A stretch of DNA of 64,000 nucleotides from JACDAN01 sp963842235 (lineage in GTDB: Bacteria; Actinomycetota; Thermoleophilia; Gaiellales; Gaiellaceae): NCBI GenBank assembly GCA_963842235.1, contig CAWJFT010000001.1, forward strand, positions 1,902,262-1,966,261, given 5' to 3'. The stretch's first letter is position 1, and each line of letters starts with the position of its first letter. Positions 26,178 to 35,633 of the stretch are shown here, piece after piece. A program made the position numbers and the translations under genes. Under the pieces are notes generated by a model. That model was not told the origin of the DNA and did not search any database. It worked only from the letters and a program-made list of their open reading frames with translations.

Positions 26178-26441
26178 TTAGATGCCGAGGGCCTTGGCCT
26201 TCGCGGCCGCGAACTCCTCGTCCGTCAGCGCGCCGGAGGCGTGCAGGTCGGCCAGGTGCTGGATCTTGTCGGCTTGGTCGTCCCCGCTGGTCGGGGCGGG
26301 AGGCGGCGGCGCCGGCGGGGCCTCCGGTTCGTACTCGTAGTCGTCCTGTCCGCCCCCGCCCTCAGCTCTGCCGGCCGCGTACGCTGCTCCACCGGCGACC
26401 ATCATCGTCCGGCGGCGTGTTCGTCGACGCACCATTCCCAT
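26178..26441 (-). CDS. Small SHOCT-domain protein
   Basis: The 87-residue protein has an Arg-rich N-terminus (VRRRTRRRTMMVAGGAAYAA) with a short hydrophobic patch. A low-complexity acidic/proline linker follows, and the C-terminal SHOCT helix pair is KIQHLADLHASGALTDEEF. SHOCT modules oligomerise and often sit at the end of membrane-associated proteins. It lies 29 bp upstream of the SnoaL-like gene on the same strand, so both may be one transcript. Function is unknown. Confidence 0.75.
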   Translation of the reverse strand: MGMVRRRTRRRTMMVAGGAAYAAGRAEGGGGQDDYEYEPEAPPAPPPPAPTSGDDQADKIQHLADLHASGALTDEEFAAAKAKALGI

Positions 26442-26491
26442 TGCAACCTCCAGTCCTCGTAGACGAAGTTCAGATCACTGTCCTCGGCCCG

Positions 26492-26914
26492 TTAGGTCGT
26501 CAGCTCCTCTGCTGACGAAACCGACCGGGTCAACGCCCAGATCACCCACACGTCGAGGGCAATGATCAGGATCGCCCAGAACGGGTAGTAGGGGATGAAG
26601 AAGAAGTTCGCGATCGCGCTCAGCGTCGCGAAGGTCACGCCGACCACGCGCGCCCACGTCTTCGCCGCGAACAGCGCGTAGCCCGCGAAGCCGACAAGCA
26701 GGCCAAAGAGCAGGTGGATCCAGCCCCAGGCCGTGGTGTTGACCTCGAAGACGTAGTTCGGCGACACGACGAAGAACTCGTCCTGGAAGATGGCGGCCAG
26801 GCCGACGATGGCCTGAAAGAAGCCGACGATGATCAAGATCACGCCGGCGAACACGTACCCGCCGACGGCTCCTTCGCTGACCTCCGGCGATCGCGTCGCC
26901 CCGTAGTCGCTCAT
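26492..26914 (-). CDS. DUF7144-type four-helix membrane protein (copy 1)
   Basis: The 140-residue protein starts MSDYGATRSPEVSEG with AAGGAG upstream. It contains four hydrophobic segments: GYVFAGVILIIVGFFQAIVG, then AWGWIHLLFGLLVGFAGYAL, ARVVGVTFATLSAIANFFFI and FWAILIIALDVWVIWALTRS. The pattern is that of actinobacterial DUF7144 membrane proteins, whose role is unknown. A near-identical paralogue is encoded at 44.5-44.9 kb, including the same leader and upstream palindrome site. The gene lies divergent from the LuxR regulator. Confidence 0.82.
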   Translation of the reverse strand: MSDYGATRSPEVSEGAVGGYVFAGVILIIVGFFQAIVGLAAIFQDEFFVVSPNYVFEVNTTAWGWIHLLFGLLVGFAGYALFAAKTWARVVGVTFATLSAIANFFFIPYYPFWAILIIALDVWVIWALTRSVSSAEELTT

Positions 26915-26937
26915 CTCGTCTCCTTCCCCTCTCCTAC

Positions 26938-26975
26938 GTTGGACAACGTCCTGCCGTGCGCAGCCATTGTCCAAC
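26938..26975 (-). promoter_or_regulatory. Leader inverted repeat of DUF7144 copy 1
   Basis: GTTGGACAA (26938-26946) is repeated inverted as TTGTCCAAC (26967-26975), separated by 20 bp. It lies between the palindrome-box site and the DUF7144 ATG and is conserved base for base at 44963-45000. It could be an RNA stem-loop in the 5' leader or a second operator. Confidence 0.55.
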
Positions 26976-26991
26976 CGCTACCTGTCTCCGA

Positions 26992-27023
26992 CTTCACCCG
27001 CCGATCCTGTTCACCCAGGTGAA
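26992..27023 (-). promoter_or_regulatory. Composite palindrome-box site 3 (DUF7144 copy 1 / LuxR)
   Basis: TTCACCCAGGTGAA (27010-27023) is followed on the minus strand after 10 bp by GGGTGAAG, 78 bp before the DUF7144 ATG. The LuxR-type regulator is divergently encoded about 190 bp to the right, so the site could serve both. Confidence 0.65.
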
Positions 27024-27212
27024 ACGTCCCTATGTGTCGTCCCGATCCGGCCGGCTGAGACCCGCGAAGGTCTTCGCACCCTTCGTGCTTGGGGGTGCAG
27101 GCACCCCGGGCGCGGGCACGACCAAAGTTCCGTGCAGGCCTCATTGCCGCGCGGGCTTTCGTGGGCGACGCTACGGCAGCCAAGAAAGGACCCTGCCGAC
27201 CGAAGAGGCAAC

Positions 27213-29504
27213 GTGACCAAGGCGCTTGCCCCCGACCGCCTTTCTCTGCCGGAATCAGCTCCCTCCGACGATGGGGTCTTCTTCGAGTGGAAGTTTGAGC
27301 GGGTTCGCGCCCCGCACGACGCTCTCGCCCGTGCGCGCTGCACCGACGTGCTGCGCGAGTCGGCGCCGAGACTCGTCCTGCTTGCTGCGCCGCCGGGGTT
27401 CGGAAAGACGACCCTCCTCGCGCAGTGGCGCGAGGTCGATAGCCGCGCCTTCGCCTGCGTATCGCTCGACTCAGGGGACAACGATCCGGTCACGTTCTGG
27501 AGCTACATCGTTCAGGCGATCCGGCACGCCGTGCCTGAATGGGGCGCCGCCGCCCAGAGTGCGCTACGTGAGCCGCGCGCGGATGTTGTCGAGGCGGTCG
27601 TCCCGGCTGTTCTCCGCGACCTGGAAGCAATCAGCGAGAAGCTCGTCCTCGTGCTCGACGACTACCAGGAGATCACGAATCGCATCTGTCACGACTCGCT
27701 CAACTTCTTCCTCGAACGGACGCCGAGCAACGTCACATTGGCCCTCTCGACGCGTTCGGATCCACCGATCCCGATGGGGAGGCTGCGCGCCCTCGAGGAG
27801 CTGCTCGAGCTTCGTGCCGTCGACCTCAGCTTCACCGAGGCCGAGTCAGCCACCTTCCTCAACGAGATCCTGCACCTCGGCCTCAAGGCTGAGACCCTGG
27901 GTGTGCTGCATCAGCGCACCGAAGGCTGGCCGGTCGGCGTTCACCTGGCGGCGATGTCGCTGTCTCAAGCGGACGATCGCGCCGGCTTCGTCGAACGCTT
28001 TGGCGGCGCCAGCCGTCACATCGTCGACTACTTGACCGAGGTCGTTCTCGACACGCTTGATGAGGAGCGACGCCAGTTCCTGCTCGAGACGTCGGTCCTC
28101 GACGCGTTGTGTGGGCCTCTCTGCGACGCGGCCACCGGGAGGCATGGCTCCGCCGAGGTGCTGGTCGAGCTCGAGCGAGCCAACCTCTTCTTGATACCGC
28201 TCGACGACCGCCGGGAGTGGTATCGCTACCACGAGTTGTTCGCGGACATGCTCCGGAACCGACTGCTCCAGAGCGATCCCGAGCTCGCCCTTGCCGTGCA
28301 CCGGCGGGCGTCCGAGTGGCTCGGGCCGGAGGGCTACCGCTACGACGCCGTGCGTCACGCCGTTGCCGGCAACGCGCTGGAGAGTGCGATCACGTTGGTG
28401 TTGGAAGACTGGCGCCCCTCCCTCGAGCAGGACGACGCCGCGGCGATCCTCCGCCAGCTCGAGGAACTTCCCCGGACGAACGTCGAGCGAGACGCGCGGC
28501 TTGCCGTCGTGAGGGCCTGGGCACTGAGTGTGCTCAATCGCCGCGAAGAGGCGCTGGCTGCACTCGAGTCGGCGGAGTCGGCCCGATCCGAAGCGCCGAT
28601 GCCCTGCGGCCTTCCGTTCGAGGCTGCGACCGCCTTGACCCGTGCCTGCTTCCCCTGGGGCGACTCGGCTCGGATGCTGGACGCCGCCGCACACGCCTCC
28701 GAGCTGCTCGGCGAGACATTCTCGATCGGAAGACCGGTCTCCCTCCTCGCGCTTGGCTGGGCACAGCGTTTTACGGGCGAGGGCGAGGCGGCCCGCGCGC
28801 CACTCGAGCAGGCTGCCTTCCTCGCCGCCCGCTCGAACCAATGGCTCGTCGCCGGCATCGCCAAGGCGATGCTCGCGCGGATCTCACTCGAGACTGACGA
28901 CGGCGACGTCGACGTCGCTGCCTTGGCGGCGGCTCGGCGTGCACTGAGCACGCTCGAGGTTCACGGCGTTGCCGACAAGCCCGGCGCAGGGATCGCGCAC
29001 GTGGCCCTTGGCGCCGCCCTCGCCCGCGACAGCGAGCTCGAGGAGGCAGGGAAGCTGCTCGATCGAGGCCTGGCGAACCTTCGGGCCCGTGGCCAGCCGC
29101 TGGACATTGCGGATGCATTGCTCGTGTCAGCCCCGGTGCGCCGCGCTCTCGAGGCACCCGCTCCCGCGCGAGCGATGGTCGAGGAAGCGAGGAAACTCCT
29201 TGCGAGCTGCACGGATCCAGGAGTCCTGAGCGCACGCCTTGTGGAAGTCGCGCGCACGCTGACGCCGGCCCACCGTCGAATCGAGGGTGATAGCGACCTG
29301 ACGGAGCGCGAGTTCGAGGTTCTCCGCTACCTCGCCGAGGGCCTGTCGAAGCGAGAGATCGGCAAGGAGCTTTTCCTTTCCTTCAACACGATCCACTCAC
29401 ACACGAAGTCGATCTACCACAAGCTTCGGGTCTCGTCGCGGCAGGAGGCGATTGCTCGTGCGCGAGAGCTCGGAGCCTTGTCACCCGCGCAGAAGCTCGG
29501 CTAA
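27213..29504 (+). CDS. MalT-like LuxR-family STAND transcriptional regulator
   Basis: The protein has about 763 residues. Residues about 50-60 carry Walker A (LLAAPPGFGKTTLLAQW) and LVLVLDDYQEI is the Walker B strand, in a STAND NTPase of the MalT/LAL type. TPR-like helical repeats make up the middle. The C-terminal HTH reads LTEREFEVLRYLAEGLSKRE with IGKELFLSFNTIHSHTKSIY. Such proteins switch with ATP and an inducer and bind palindromic operators. GTG 27213 has GAGG 6 nt upstream. The gene faces DUF7144 with a palindrome-box site between, so it is a candidate regulator of that motif; this is inference. Confidence 0.9.
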   Translation: MTKALAPDRLSLPESAPSDDGVFFEWKFERVRAPHDALARARCTDVLRESAPRLVLLAAPPGFGKTTLLAQWREVDSRAFACVSLDSGDNDPVTFWSYIVQAIRHAVPEWGAAAQSALREPRADVVEAVVPAVLRDLEAISEKLVLVLDDYQEITNRICHDSLNFFLERTPSNVTLALSTRSDPPIPMGRLRALEELLELRAVDLSFTEAESATFLNEILHLGLKAETLGVLHQRTEGWPVGVHLAAMSLSQADDRAGFVERFGGASRHIVDYLTEVVLDTLDEERRQFLLETSVLDALCGPLCDAATGRHGSAEVLVELERANLFLIPLDDRREWYRYHELFADMLRNRLLQSDPELALAVHRRASEWLGPEGYRYDAVRHAVAGNALESAITLVLEDWRPSLEQDDAAAILRQLEELPRTNVERDARLAVVRAWALSVLNRREEALAALESAESARSEAPMPCGLPFEAATALTRACFPWGDSARMLDAAAHASELLGETFSIGRPVSLLALGWAQRFTGEGEAARAPLEQAAFLAARSNQWLVAGIAKAMLARISLETDDGDVDVAALAAARRALSTLEVHGVADKPGAGIAHVALGAALARDSELEEAGKLLDRGLANLRARGQPLDIADALLVSAPVRRALEAPAPARAMVEEARKLLASCTDPGVLSARLVEVARTLTPAHRRIEGDSDLTEREFEVLRYLAEGLSKREIGKELFLSFNTIHSHTKSIYHKLRVSSRQEAIARARELGALSPAQKLG

Positions 29505-29558
29505 GGGTCACATCCGGAGCAGCGTCGCGGAAGAACATCGTGGCGGTTACGAGCTAGT

Positions 29559-29590
29559 CTCGCCGGCGGGACGCGCGTCCCGCCGGCGAG
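29559..29590. terminator. Perfect 32-bp palindrome between convergent genes
   Basis: Two 16-nt arms (29559-29574 and 29575-29590, beginning CTCGCCGGCGGG) are exact complements without a loop. The palindrome lies 55 bp after the LuxR stop and before the convergent DUF6325 stop, which fits a bidirectional terminator. There is no clear T-run on either side, so a protein-binding role is also possible. Confidence 0.6.
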
Positions 29591-29706
29591 GACAGTCGGT
29601 GCTAGCGACGACGTGAGACGCGGCGGGCTGTCCGCCGGCCGGTTCGCCGTGCGACTCTGCGCGATCCGAGCATCTCAAACCTCCAAGCTCTCGTGAAGAC
29701 CGGCCG

Positions 29707-30258
29707 TCACTTCGTTGCTCCGACGGCGGCGGTCTCCATAGCATGCAGTTCCTTCGCCTCTTCTGCCGAGATGAGGCCGATCTCGATCAGGTCGAGTGGG
29801 CTGATGAAGCCATCGCTGATGCGGAACCCGCCGGCGCGTGCGATCGCGTCCCGGAGCGGTACCGCCCAGTGGTGCTCGATCAAGAGCAGGGCAGCAGCCG
29901 AATCGTTCGGGATCTCCTCGATGACGTCCCAGGCGTCCTCCTCCGAGAACGCGTGGATGCCGTGCTCGGCGGCCGCCTCGCCGCCTGCGATGGCACCCGC
30001 CTCCATGCCTTCCTCGCCCTCGATCCCGAGGCCGATCAATGCACCGATCGTCGTGCCGAGCTCGATCGCCTCGTCTTCCGTCAGGTTGCTCAGATGTTCG
30101 ACCTCGAGCTCCCCTTCGGCGTCCTTGTACACAGCCAGAGAATCGATCACGCGCACCGTGCCGCTTTCTCGTAGCTTCTCGAGCTCGGCGATGATCTCAC
30201 CGTGGAACTCGGGATGGTTGAAGCCCAACACAATGAGCTGAACGGGTCCGATTGCCAT
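29707..30258 (-). CDS. DUF6325-type protein (copy 1)
   Basis: The protein has about 183 residues. It begins MAIGPVQLIVLGFNHPEFHG, and EIIAELEKLRESGTVRVIDSL follows, a soluble alpha/beta pattern shared with the paralogue at 56.1 kb (LGPIDYIVVEFPAG...SGTIRVIDVLILTKNEDG). A Gly-rich central part (TTIGALIGLGIEGEEGMEAG) could insert in or contact a membrane. ALLLIEHHWAVPLRDAIARA is also conserved between the paralogues. Function is unknown. It follows the 82-residue gene by 40 bp and shares its palindrome-box promoter. ATG 30258 has AGGAG 7 nt upstream. Confidence 0.8.
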   Translation of the reverse strand: MAIGPVQLIVLGFNHPEFHGEIIAELEKLRESGTVRVIDSLAVYKDAEGELEVEHLSNLTEDEAIELGTTIGALIGLGIEGEEGMEAGAIAGGEAAAEHGIHAFSEEDAWDVIEEIPNDSAAALLLIEHHWAVPLRDAIARAGGFRISDGFISPLDLIEIGLISAEEAKELHAMETAAVGATK

Positions 30259-30298
30259 CACATCTCCTCTCTTATCGCTTGCCTCGCGGCGAGCCGTG

Positions 30299-30547
30299 TC
30301 ATCGCTGCGACTCGTCGTCTGCCGGGTTCACGCTGACGACCTCGACGCCGAGCGTGGTCAGCCAGTTCAATGCTCCCTGGAGCTGGGCCTGATCGAGGAG
30401 GTCCCCGGTCAACACCGACTCCTCGCCGACGACCTCGACGGTCATTCCTTCCAGCGGTCCCACGAGCGGCTCGCCGAGCTCACCGCGAATCACAATCCGG
30501 TAGGGGACGCGGTCTTGTCCGCTGCGGCCGGGGTAGCGCTTCGACAT
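30299..30547 (-). CDS. Small conserved-looking cytosolic protein
   Basis: The product has 82 residues and reads RYPGRSGQDRVPYRIVIRGE, then PLVGPLEGMTVEVVGEESV and DQAQLQGALNWLTTLGVEVV. The alternation of strands and one helix suggests a small ferredoxin-like or BON-like fold, without cysteines or membrane segments. It is the first gene downstream of the minus-strand box of palindrome-box site 4 and probably shares a transcript with DUF6325. I cannot assign a family with certainty. Confidence 0.65.
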   Translation of the reverse strand: MSKRYPGRSGQDRVPYRIVIRGELGEPLVGPLEGMTVEVVGEESVLTGDLLDQAQLQGALNWLTTLGVEVVSVNPADDESQR

Positions 30548-30712
30548 CTATCGGTGCACTCGGTCGGCCGATTAGGTCACTCGTCGAATGGTGGTACATC
30601 CACCCGGTCGCGGCGGTTCTTGACGTAGATGCTCGTGCATGGATTCCATCGGCCCTCCCTTCGGCACGACAGGTCGTCTAGAGAGGAGGGTCCTGCAATC
30701 TCGTTGGTCGCG

Positions 30713-30761
30713 CATCACCCGCGGCTCACCTTCACCCGGGTGAACTCGCGGCTGGGCGATG
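30713..30761. promoter_or_regulatory. Composite palindrome-box site 4, bidirectional
   Basis: The exact palindrome TTCACCCGGGTGAA (30731-30744) has boxes on both sides: GGGTGATG on the minus strand after 10 bp (30713-30720) and GGGCGATG on the plus strand after 9 bp (30754-30761). It lies between the DUF6325 unit and the sulfatase gene and can serve both. Confidence 0.7.
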
Positions 30762-30842
30762 TTCGGTGACCGCGCCTGTGCCATGGTCACGAAGCACAGC
30801 ACGCGAGCCGCGCTGCCAGTCGGAATCGAAGGGAGAGCCCTG

Positions 30843-33746
30843 ATGGCTGAGACACCCACCGATGTCCTCGTTGCCGGTTACCAGGACATCGACGAGGCGA
30901 CGAAGGACTTCGAGGCGCTCATCGCGCTCGTCAAGGAGAAGAAAGTCGAGATCGAGAGCGTGATCCTCGTCACGCACGCGGAAGACGGCAGCGTCGCCGT
31001 GCAGAAGACGGGCGACAACCTCGGCCGCAAGGGGACAGGCTGGGGCGGCGGCGTCGGGCTCGCGGTGGGCTTGTTCGCGCCGCCGATGCTCGCGTCGGTC
31101 GCGGTCGGGGCGGTCGCGGGCAGGGTGATCGGCCGATTCGCCGACAACAAGGTCAAGCAGGAGCTTCACGACAAGATCGGCGAGAACCTGCCGCCGGGGT
31201 CGGCCGGGATCATCGCGATCTTCGACGACGAGCAGCGGCTCGGTGTCGAGCAGGCGCTCGCGGGCGCCATGCTCCGGTCGGTTGTCCAGGGCGACAAGGA
31301 GGGCATGGGCGCATTGAAGGAGTCGCTCGGCGAGGCGATGGGGAAGTTCAGCCCGGACCGGACGGTGCTGCCGATCCCGGATCCGAACTTCGGAGGCGCG
31401 ATCGGGCGAACCCTGGACACGTCCGTCGGCGATTGGACGATCGCCATGACGCCGTCGCCGCCGGAGGGCGCGCCGAACGTGTTGCTCGTCCTGATCGACG
31501 ACGCCGGCTTCGGCAACCCGTCGACGTTCGGCGGGCCCGTCTCGACCCCGGCGATGACACGGGTGGCCGACCAGGGCCTCAGGTACAACCGCTTCCACGT
31601 CGTCGCGCTTTGCTCGCCCACGCGTGCCGCCCTGCTGACCGGTCGCAACCACCACACGGTCGGGTTCGGGTCGCTCGGGGAGTTCCCGGGCCCGTTCCCC
31701 GGCTACTCGCGCGAACGTGCCGAAGGACTGCGCTCCGTTCGTCCGCGCGCTCCAGGCCAACGGCTACACGACAGCCGGGTTCGGCAAGTGGCACATGACC
31801 CCCGACCACGTCCAGGGTGCAGCCGGGCCGTTCGACCGCTGGCCGAACGCGTGGGGATTCGATCACTTCTGGGGCATCCTCGGCGGCGAGGCGGGCCAGT
31901 ACGACCCGCTCATCACGCAGGACAACACCATCATCGGCGTCCCGGAGGCCGAGGACGGCAAGGAGTACTACTGGCCGGAAGACCTCACCGATCAGGCGGT
32001 GGGCTGGCTCCACGAGGTGCGCGCCCAGGACCAGGAAAAGCCGTGGTTCGTCTTCTACTCGACAGGGTGCTCGCACGCGCCGCACCAGGTCGCGGTCGAG
32101 TGGAGCGAGAAGTACCGCGGAAAATTCGACCAGGGCTGGGACGTGCTCCGTGAGGAGACCTTCGAACGGCAGAAGACGCTGGGCGTGATCCCGCCGGACG
32201 CGGAGCTCACGCCGAGACCGGACGCGCTCCCCGCCTGGGACTCACTCTCGGACGCAGAGAAGAAGCTGTACGCGCGGCAGATGGAGGTCTATGCCGGCTT
32301 CCAGGAGAACACCGACTGGCACGTCGGCCGCCTGCTCGACGCAATCGAGGAGCTGGGCGAGCTCGACAACACGCTCGTCTTCTACATCTTCGGGGACAAC
32401 GGCGCGAGCATGGAGGGAACGCTGACCGGCTCCTTCAACGAGCTGACAATGCATAACGGGATCGTCCTGACCCCCGAGCAGCAGCTCTCGCTGCTCGAGC
32501 AGTACGGCGGGCTCGACGCCTGGGGCACCGACGCGTACGCGCCGCACTACGCGTCTGCCTGGGCGTGGGCCGGGAACGCGCCGTTCCAGTGGGGCAAGCA
32601 GTGCGCCTCCCACCTCGGCGGCACGCGCAACGGCATGGTCATCTCCTGGCCGGAGCGGATCAAGGACGCCGGCGGGCTGCGAAGCCAGTTCAGTCATGTC
32701 ATCGACGTCGGGCCGACGATCCTCGAAGCGGCCGGCATCCCCGAGCCCACGGTCGTGGACGGGACCGCCCAAAAGCCGATGGAGGGGACGAGCTTCCTCT
32801 ACACCTTCGAGGACGCGAACGCAGCGGAGCGTCACACCGTGCAGTACTTCGAGATCCTCGGCAACCGGGCGATCTACAAGGACGGCTGGTGGGCCGCCTG
32901 CAAGCTCGACCGCATCCCTTGGGACATGTCGGCGCCGACGATAGCGAGGCTCGCACCCGGAACCTACGACCCGGAGCAGGACACCTGGGAGCTGTACTAC
33001 CTGCCCGACGACTTCACCCAGGCGAATGACCTCGCCGCGGAGAACCCGGAGAAGCTCGCCGAGCTCAAGGAGCTTTTCTGGGATGAGGCCGAGAAGCACA
33101 ACGTGCTGCCGCTGCTGGCTGCGTTGTCGGTCTTCTTCGGGGACCTGCCGCCGATGCCGACGATCACGACCCAGACGTTCTACGGCGACGTCCAGAACAT
33201 CGCCTCCGGGATGATCCCGCGCGTCTACGGTCGCTCCTACGCGATCGAGGCGGAGCTCTCGGTCCCCGACGACGGCGCCGAGGGCGTGATCGTCGCCGAG
33301 GCAGACGAGATGGGCGGCTTCTCGCTCTGGGTCGACGAGAACGGCCTGCTGCACCACAGCTATTCGCTGATGGGCGTCGAGCAGTACAAACACGTCTCGA
33401 CCGAGCCGGTCCCGACCGGGGACGTCACCGTCCGCATGCAGTTCGACGCCGACCGCCAGGAACGGTCGGCCGGCGGAACGGTCTCCCTGTACGCGAACGA
33501 CGAGAAGATCGGCGAGGGGCGGATGGAGAAGACGGTCGGCGTCCGCTTCAACGCCTACACCGGCATGGACGTCGGCCGCGACAACGGCCTACCCGTCGAC
33601 CGCGCCTACGCGGCCAAATCGCCCTACCCCTTCACCGGCACGGTGAAGAAGGTCGTCTTCGACCTCAAGCCGGGCACCCACGAGGACGAGATGGCGCTGC
33701 ACGAGGGGGGCGCGCACGTCGCCGCAGCCCAGGGATCAGCGCCTAG
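30843..33746 (+). CDS. DUF1269-arylsulfatase fusion protein, frameshifted
   Basis: ATG 30843 begins MAETPTDVLVAGYQDIDEAT, a DUF1269 domain of about 170 residues with a Gly-rich hydrophobic hairpin (GVGLAVGLFAPPMLASVAVG). The same frame continues into a sulfatase: PNVLLVLIDDAGFGNPSTFG binds the metal, and CSPTRAALLTGR holds the Cys that becomes formylglycine. A one-base shift near 31710 is needed to reach KDCAPFVRALQANGYTTAGF and the rest (GKWHMTPDH, YIFGDNGASMEGT, GGTRNGMVISWPERI). A second shift near 33735 would end the protein at TAG 33744-33746, before the terminator hairpin. It hydrolyses sulfate esters. No signal peptide precedes it. Its activating enzyme is encoded at 45.6 kb and a SulP transporter follows directly. 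Confidence 0.85.
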
Positions 33747-33752
33747 GCGCTT

Positions 33753-33784
33753 GCTGACGCCACCGCCTCGGCGGTGGCGTCAGC
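33753..33784 (+). terminator. Strong hairpin after the sulfatase gene
   Basis: Arms of 15 bp (GCTGACGCCACCGCC, 33753-33767, and its complement 33770-33784) close a 2-nt loop. The hairpin starts 7 nt after the inferred sulfatase stop, which supports that stop over the longer frame running to 33810. The following T content is weak (GCTTCCG). Confidence 0.7.
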
Positions 33785-33790
33785 GCTTCC

Positions 33791-35566
33791 GTGTCTCGCA
33801 GGGTCCGTGACGTGACGCACGACCACTCTCGCACTGCACTGGCCTCGTACGCGCACGCGCTCGTTCCGCAGTCGTTGGCCGAGGCGGCGCCGGGCCTGGC
33901 GTCGCTGTTGCGCTATCCGCGGTCGTACCTCCGGTCCGATGTCGTGGCGGGAGTCACGGTGGGCGCGGTCGCGGTGCCCTCGTCGCTGGCGATGGCGGAG
34001 CTGGCCGGCCTGCCGGTCGTCTACGGCCTCTACGGGACCTTCCTGCCGCTCGCCGTCTACGGGCTGCTCGGGACGTCGCGGCAGCACGTGATCGGCCCCG
34101 ACTCCACGCTCGCGGCGCTGACCGCGGTGACGGTGGCGCCGATCGCGATGGAAGGAGGGCAGGTCGACCCGGCGCGCTATGCGGCGCTCGCCGCGGCGCT
34201 GGCGCTGGCGATGGGTCTCCTGCTCTTCCTGGCAGGCGCCCTCCGGCTGGGGTTCGTGGCGGACTTCTTCGGCAAGCCGGTGCTGCTCGGCTACATCAAC
34301 GGGGTCGCGCTGATCGTGATCGCGTCCCAGCTGGGCAAGCTCCTCGGGATCAGCGTCGGGGTAGACGACTTCTTCGCCATCGTGTGGGAGGTCTTGTCGG
34401 AGCTCGGCGACGCGAGCGGGCCGACCGTGCTGCTGAGCGCGGTGCTGCTGGCGTCGGCGATCGCGACTCGGCGCATCCTTCCTGCCCTACCCCCGTCTCT
34501 CGTTGTGCTTGCGCTCGCACTCGTAATCGCGGCGCTGGTCGACCTGGAGGATCACGGGATCGCCGTCGTCGGCGAGGTCGAGGGCGGCCTGCCCTCGGTT
34601 GGGCTGCCGGGAGTCGGAGCAAGCGACTTCCTCGATCTCGTGCTTCCCGCGGCGGGGTTCGCACTCATCGCCTTCGCGGACCTCATCGCGACCGTGCGCA
34701 CCTTCGCCGAGAAGCACGGCTACGAGGTCGACGCCAACCGTGAGCTGACCGCCATCGGCGGCGCCAATCTCGTCGGCGGCCTGACAGGGGCGTTTCCCGT
34801 CTCCTCCTCCAACTCCCGGTCCGCGGTCAACGACTCCACCGGCGCGAAGTCCCAAGCTGCTGTCATCGTCGCCGCAGCGGTCGTCGGGCTCTTCCTCCTC
34901 TTCGCGATGCCCCTGATCGAGCCGCTGCCGAAGGCGGCGCTCGGAGTGATCATCGTCGTTGCCGCGGCGGGGCTGATCAACGTCCGCTCGATCTGGCGCC
35001 TTCGGCACGTCCGCTCGGCCGAGGTCGCGCTCGCGCTCGTCGCGTTCGGCGGCGTGCTCGTGTTCGGCGTCCTCGGCGGCGTCGTCGTCGCGATCGCGCT
35101 CTCGATCGGCGTCTTCCTCTATCGCGCGGCTCGCCCGCACGATGCCGTACTCGGCCGCGCCGACGACGTCGACGGCTATCACGACATCGCGCGCTGGGAG
35201 GGTGCCGAGACAGTGCCCGGACTGCTCGTGTATCGCTTCGATTCGCCGCCCTTCTTCGTCAACGCCGCGTACCTCCGAGAGCGTGTGCTCGAGCTTGTCG
35301 ACGCTACCGACGACGTCAGGTGGTTGGTGATCAACGCCGAGGCGTGGACGTACCTCGACGCCACGGCGATCGACGTGCTGACTCGACTCCAGGTCGAGCT
35401 CGAGCAACGCGGCATCGCGCTCTGTTTCGCCCGCCTGAAGGGACGGCAGCGCGAGATCTTCGAGGAGACGGGACTCACAGCGCGGATCGGGCCCGACCGT
35501 CTCTTCCCGACGGTCCGGGCTGCAGTCGCGGCGTTCGAATCGACGCACGCAGGCGACACCCGTTAA
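33791..35566 (+). CDS. SulP-family anion transporter with STAS domain
   Basis: The 591-residue protein has about ten to twelve membrane segments. The SulP signature regions VVAGVTVGAVAVPSSLAMAE, VYGLYGTFLPLAVYGLLGTS and ANLVGGLTGAFPVSSSNSRS are clear. A cytosolic C-terminal STAS domain occupies residues about 455-585 (GLLVYRFDSPPFFVNAAYLR, NAEAWTYLDATAIDVLTRL). SulP proteins carry sulfate, bicarbonate or other anions. Its place directly after a sulfatase suggests sulfate uptake, which is inference. GTG 33791 and GTG 33812 are both possible starts and neither has a strong ribosome site. Confidence 0.9.
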   Translation: MSRRVRDVTHDHSRTALASYAHALVPQSLAEAAPGLASLLRYPRSYLRSDVVAGVTVGAVAVPSSLAMAELAGLPVVYGLYGTFLPLAVYGLLGTSRQHVIGPDSTLAALTAVTVAPIAMEGGQVDPARYAALAAALALAMGLLLFLAGALRLGFVADFFGKPVLLGYINGVALIVIASQLGKLLGISVGVDDFFAIVWEVLSELGDASGPTVLLSAVLLASAIATRRILPALPPSLVVLALALVIAALVDLEDHGIAVVGEVEGGLPSVGLPGVGASDFLDLVLPAAGFALIAFADLIATVRTFAEKHGYEVDANRELTAIGGANLVGGLTGAFPVSSSNSRSAVNDSTGAKSQAAVIVAAAVVGLFLLFAMPLIEPLPKAALGVIIVVAAAGLINVRSIWRLRHVRSAEVALALVAFGGVLVFGVLGGVVVAIALSIGVFLYRAARPHDAVLGRADDVDGYHDIARWEGAETVPGLLVYRFDSPPFFVNAAYLRERVLELVDATDDVRWLVINAEAWTYLDATAIDVLTRLQVELEQRGIALCFARLKGRQREIFEETGLTARIGPDRLFPTVRAAVAAFESTHAGDTR

Positions 35567-35603
35567 CCGCTCTGGCCGCCGTTCCTCAATCTCGTAGGCC
35601 GCG

Positions 35604-35633
35604 CATCACCCGCACCGCCTTCACCCGGGTGAA
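35604..35633 (-). promoter_or_regulatory. Composite palindrome-box site 5 (orphan)
   Basis: TTCACCCGGGTGAA (35620-35633) contains the YihY stop codon. A GGGTGATG box lies 8 bp away on the minus strand (35604-35611). It points toward the 3' end of the oppositely oriented SulP gene, so no gene is obviously served. About 50 bp around it resemble site 4 (30697-30751). Confidence 0.5.

Noticed and set aside
33747..33810. Sulfatase C-terminus running to 33810
   Set aside because: The extra residues are translated from the terminator hairpin; an earlier stop at 33746 in the adjacent frame gives a natural ending.
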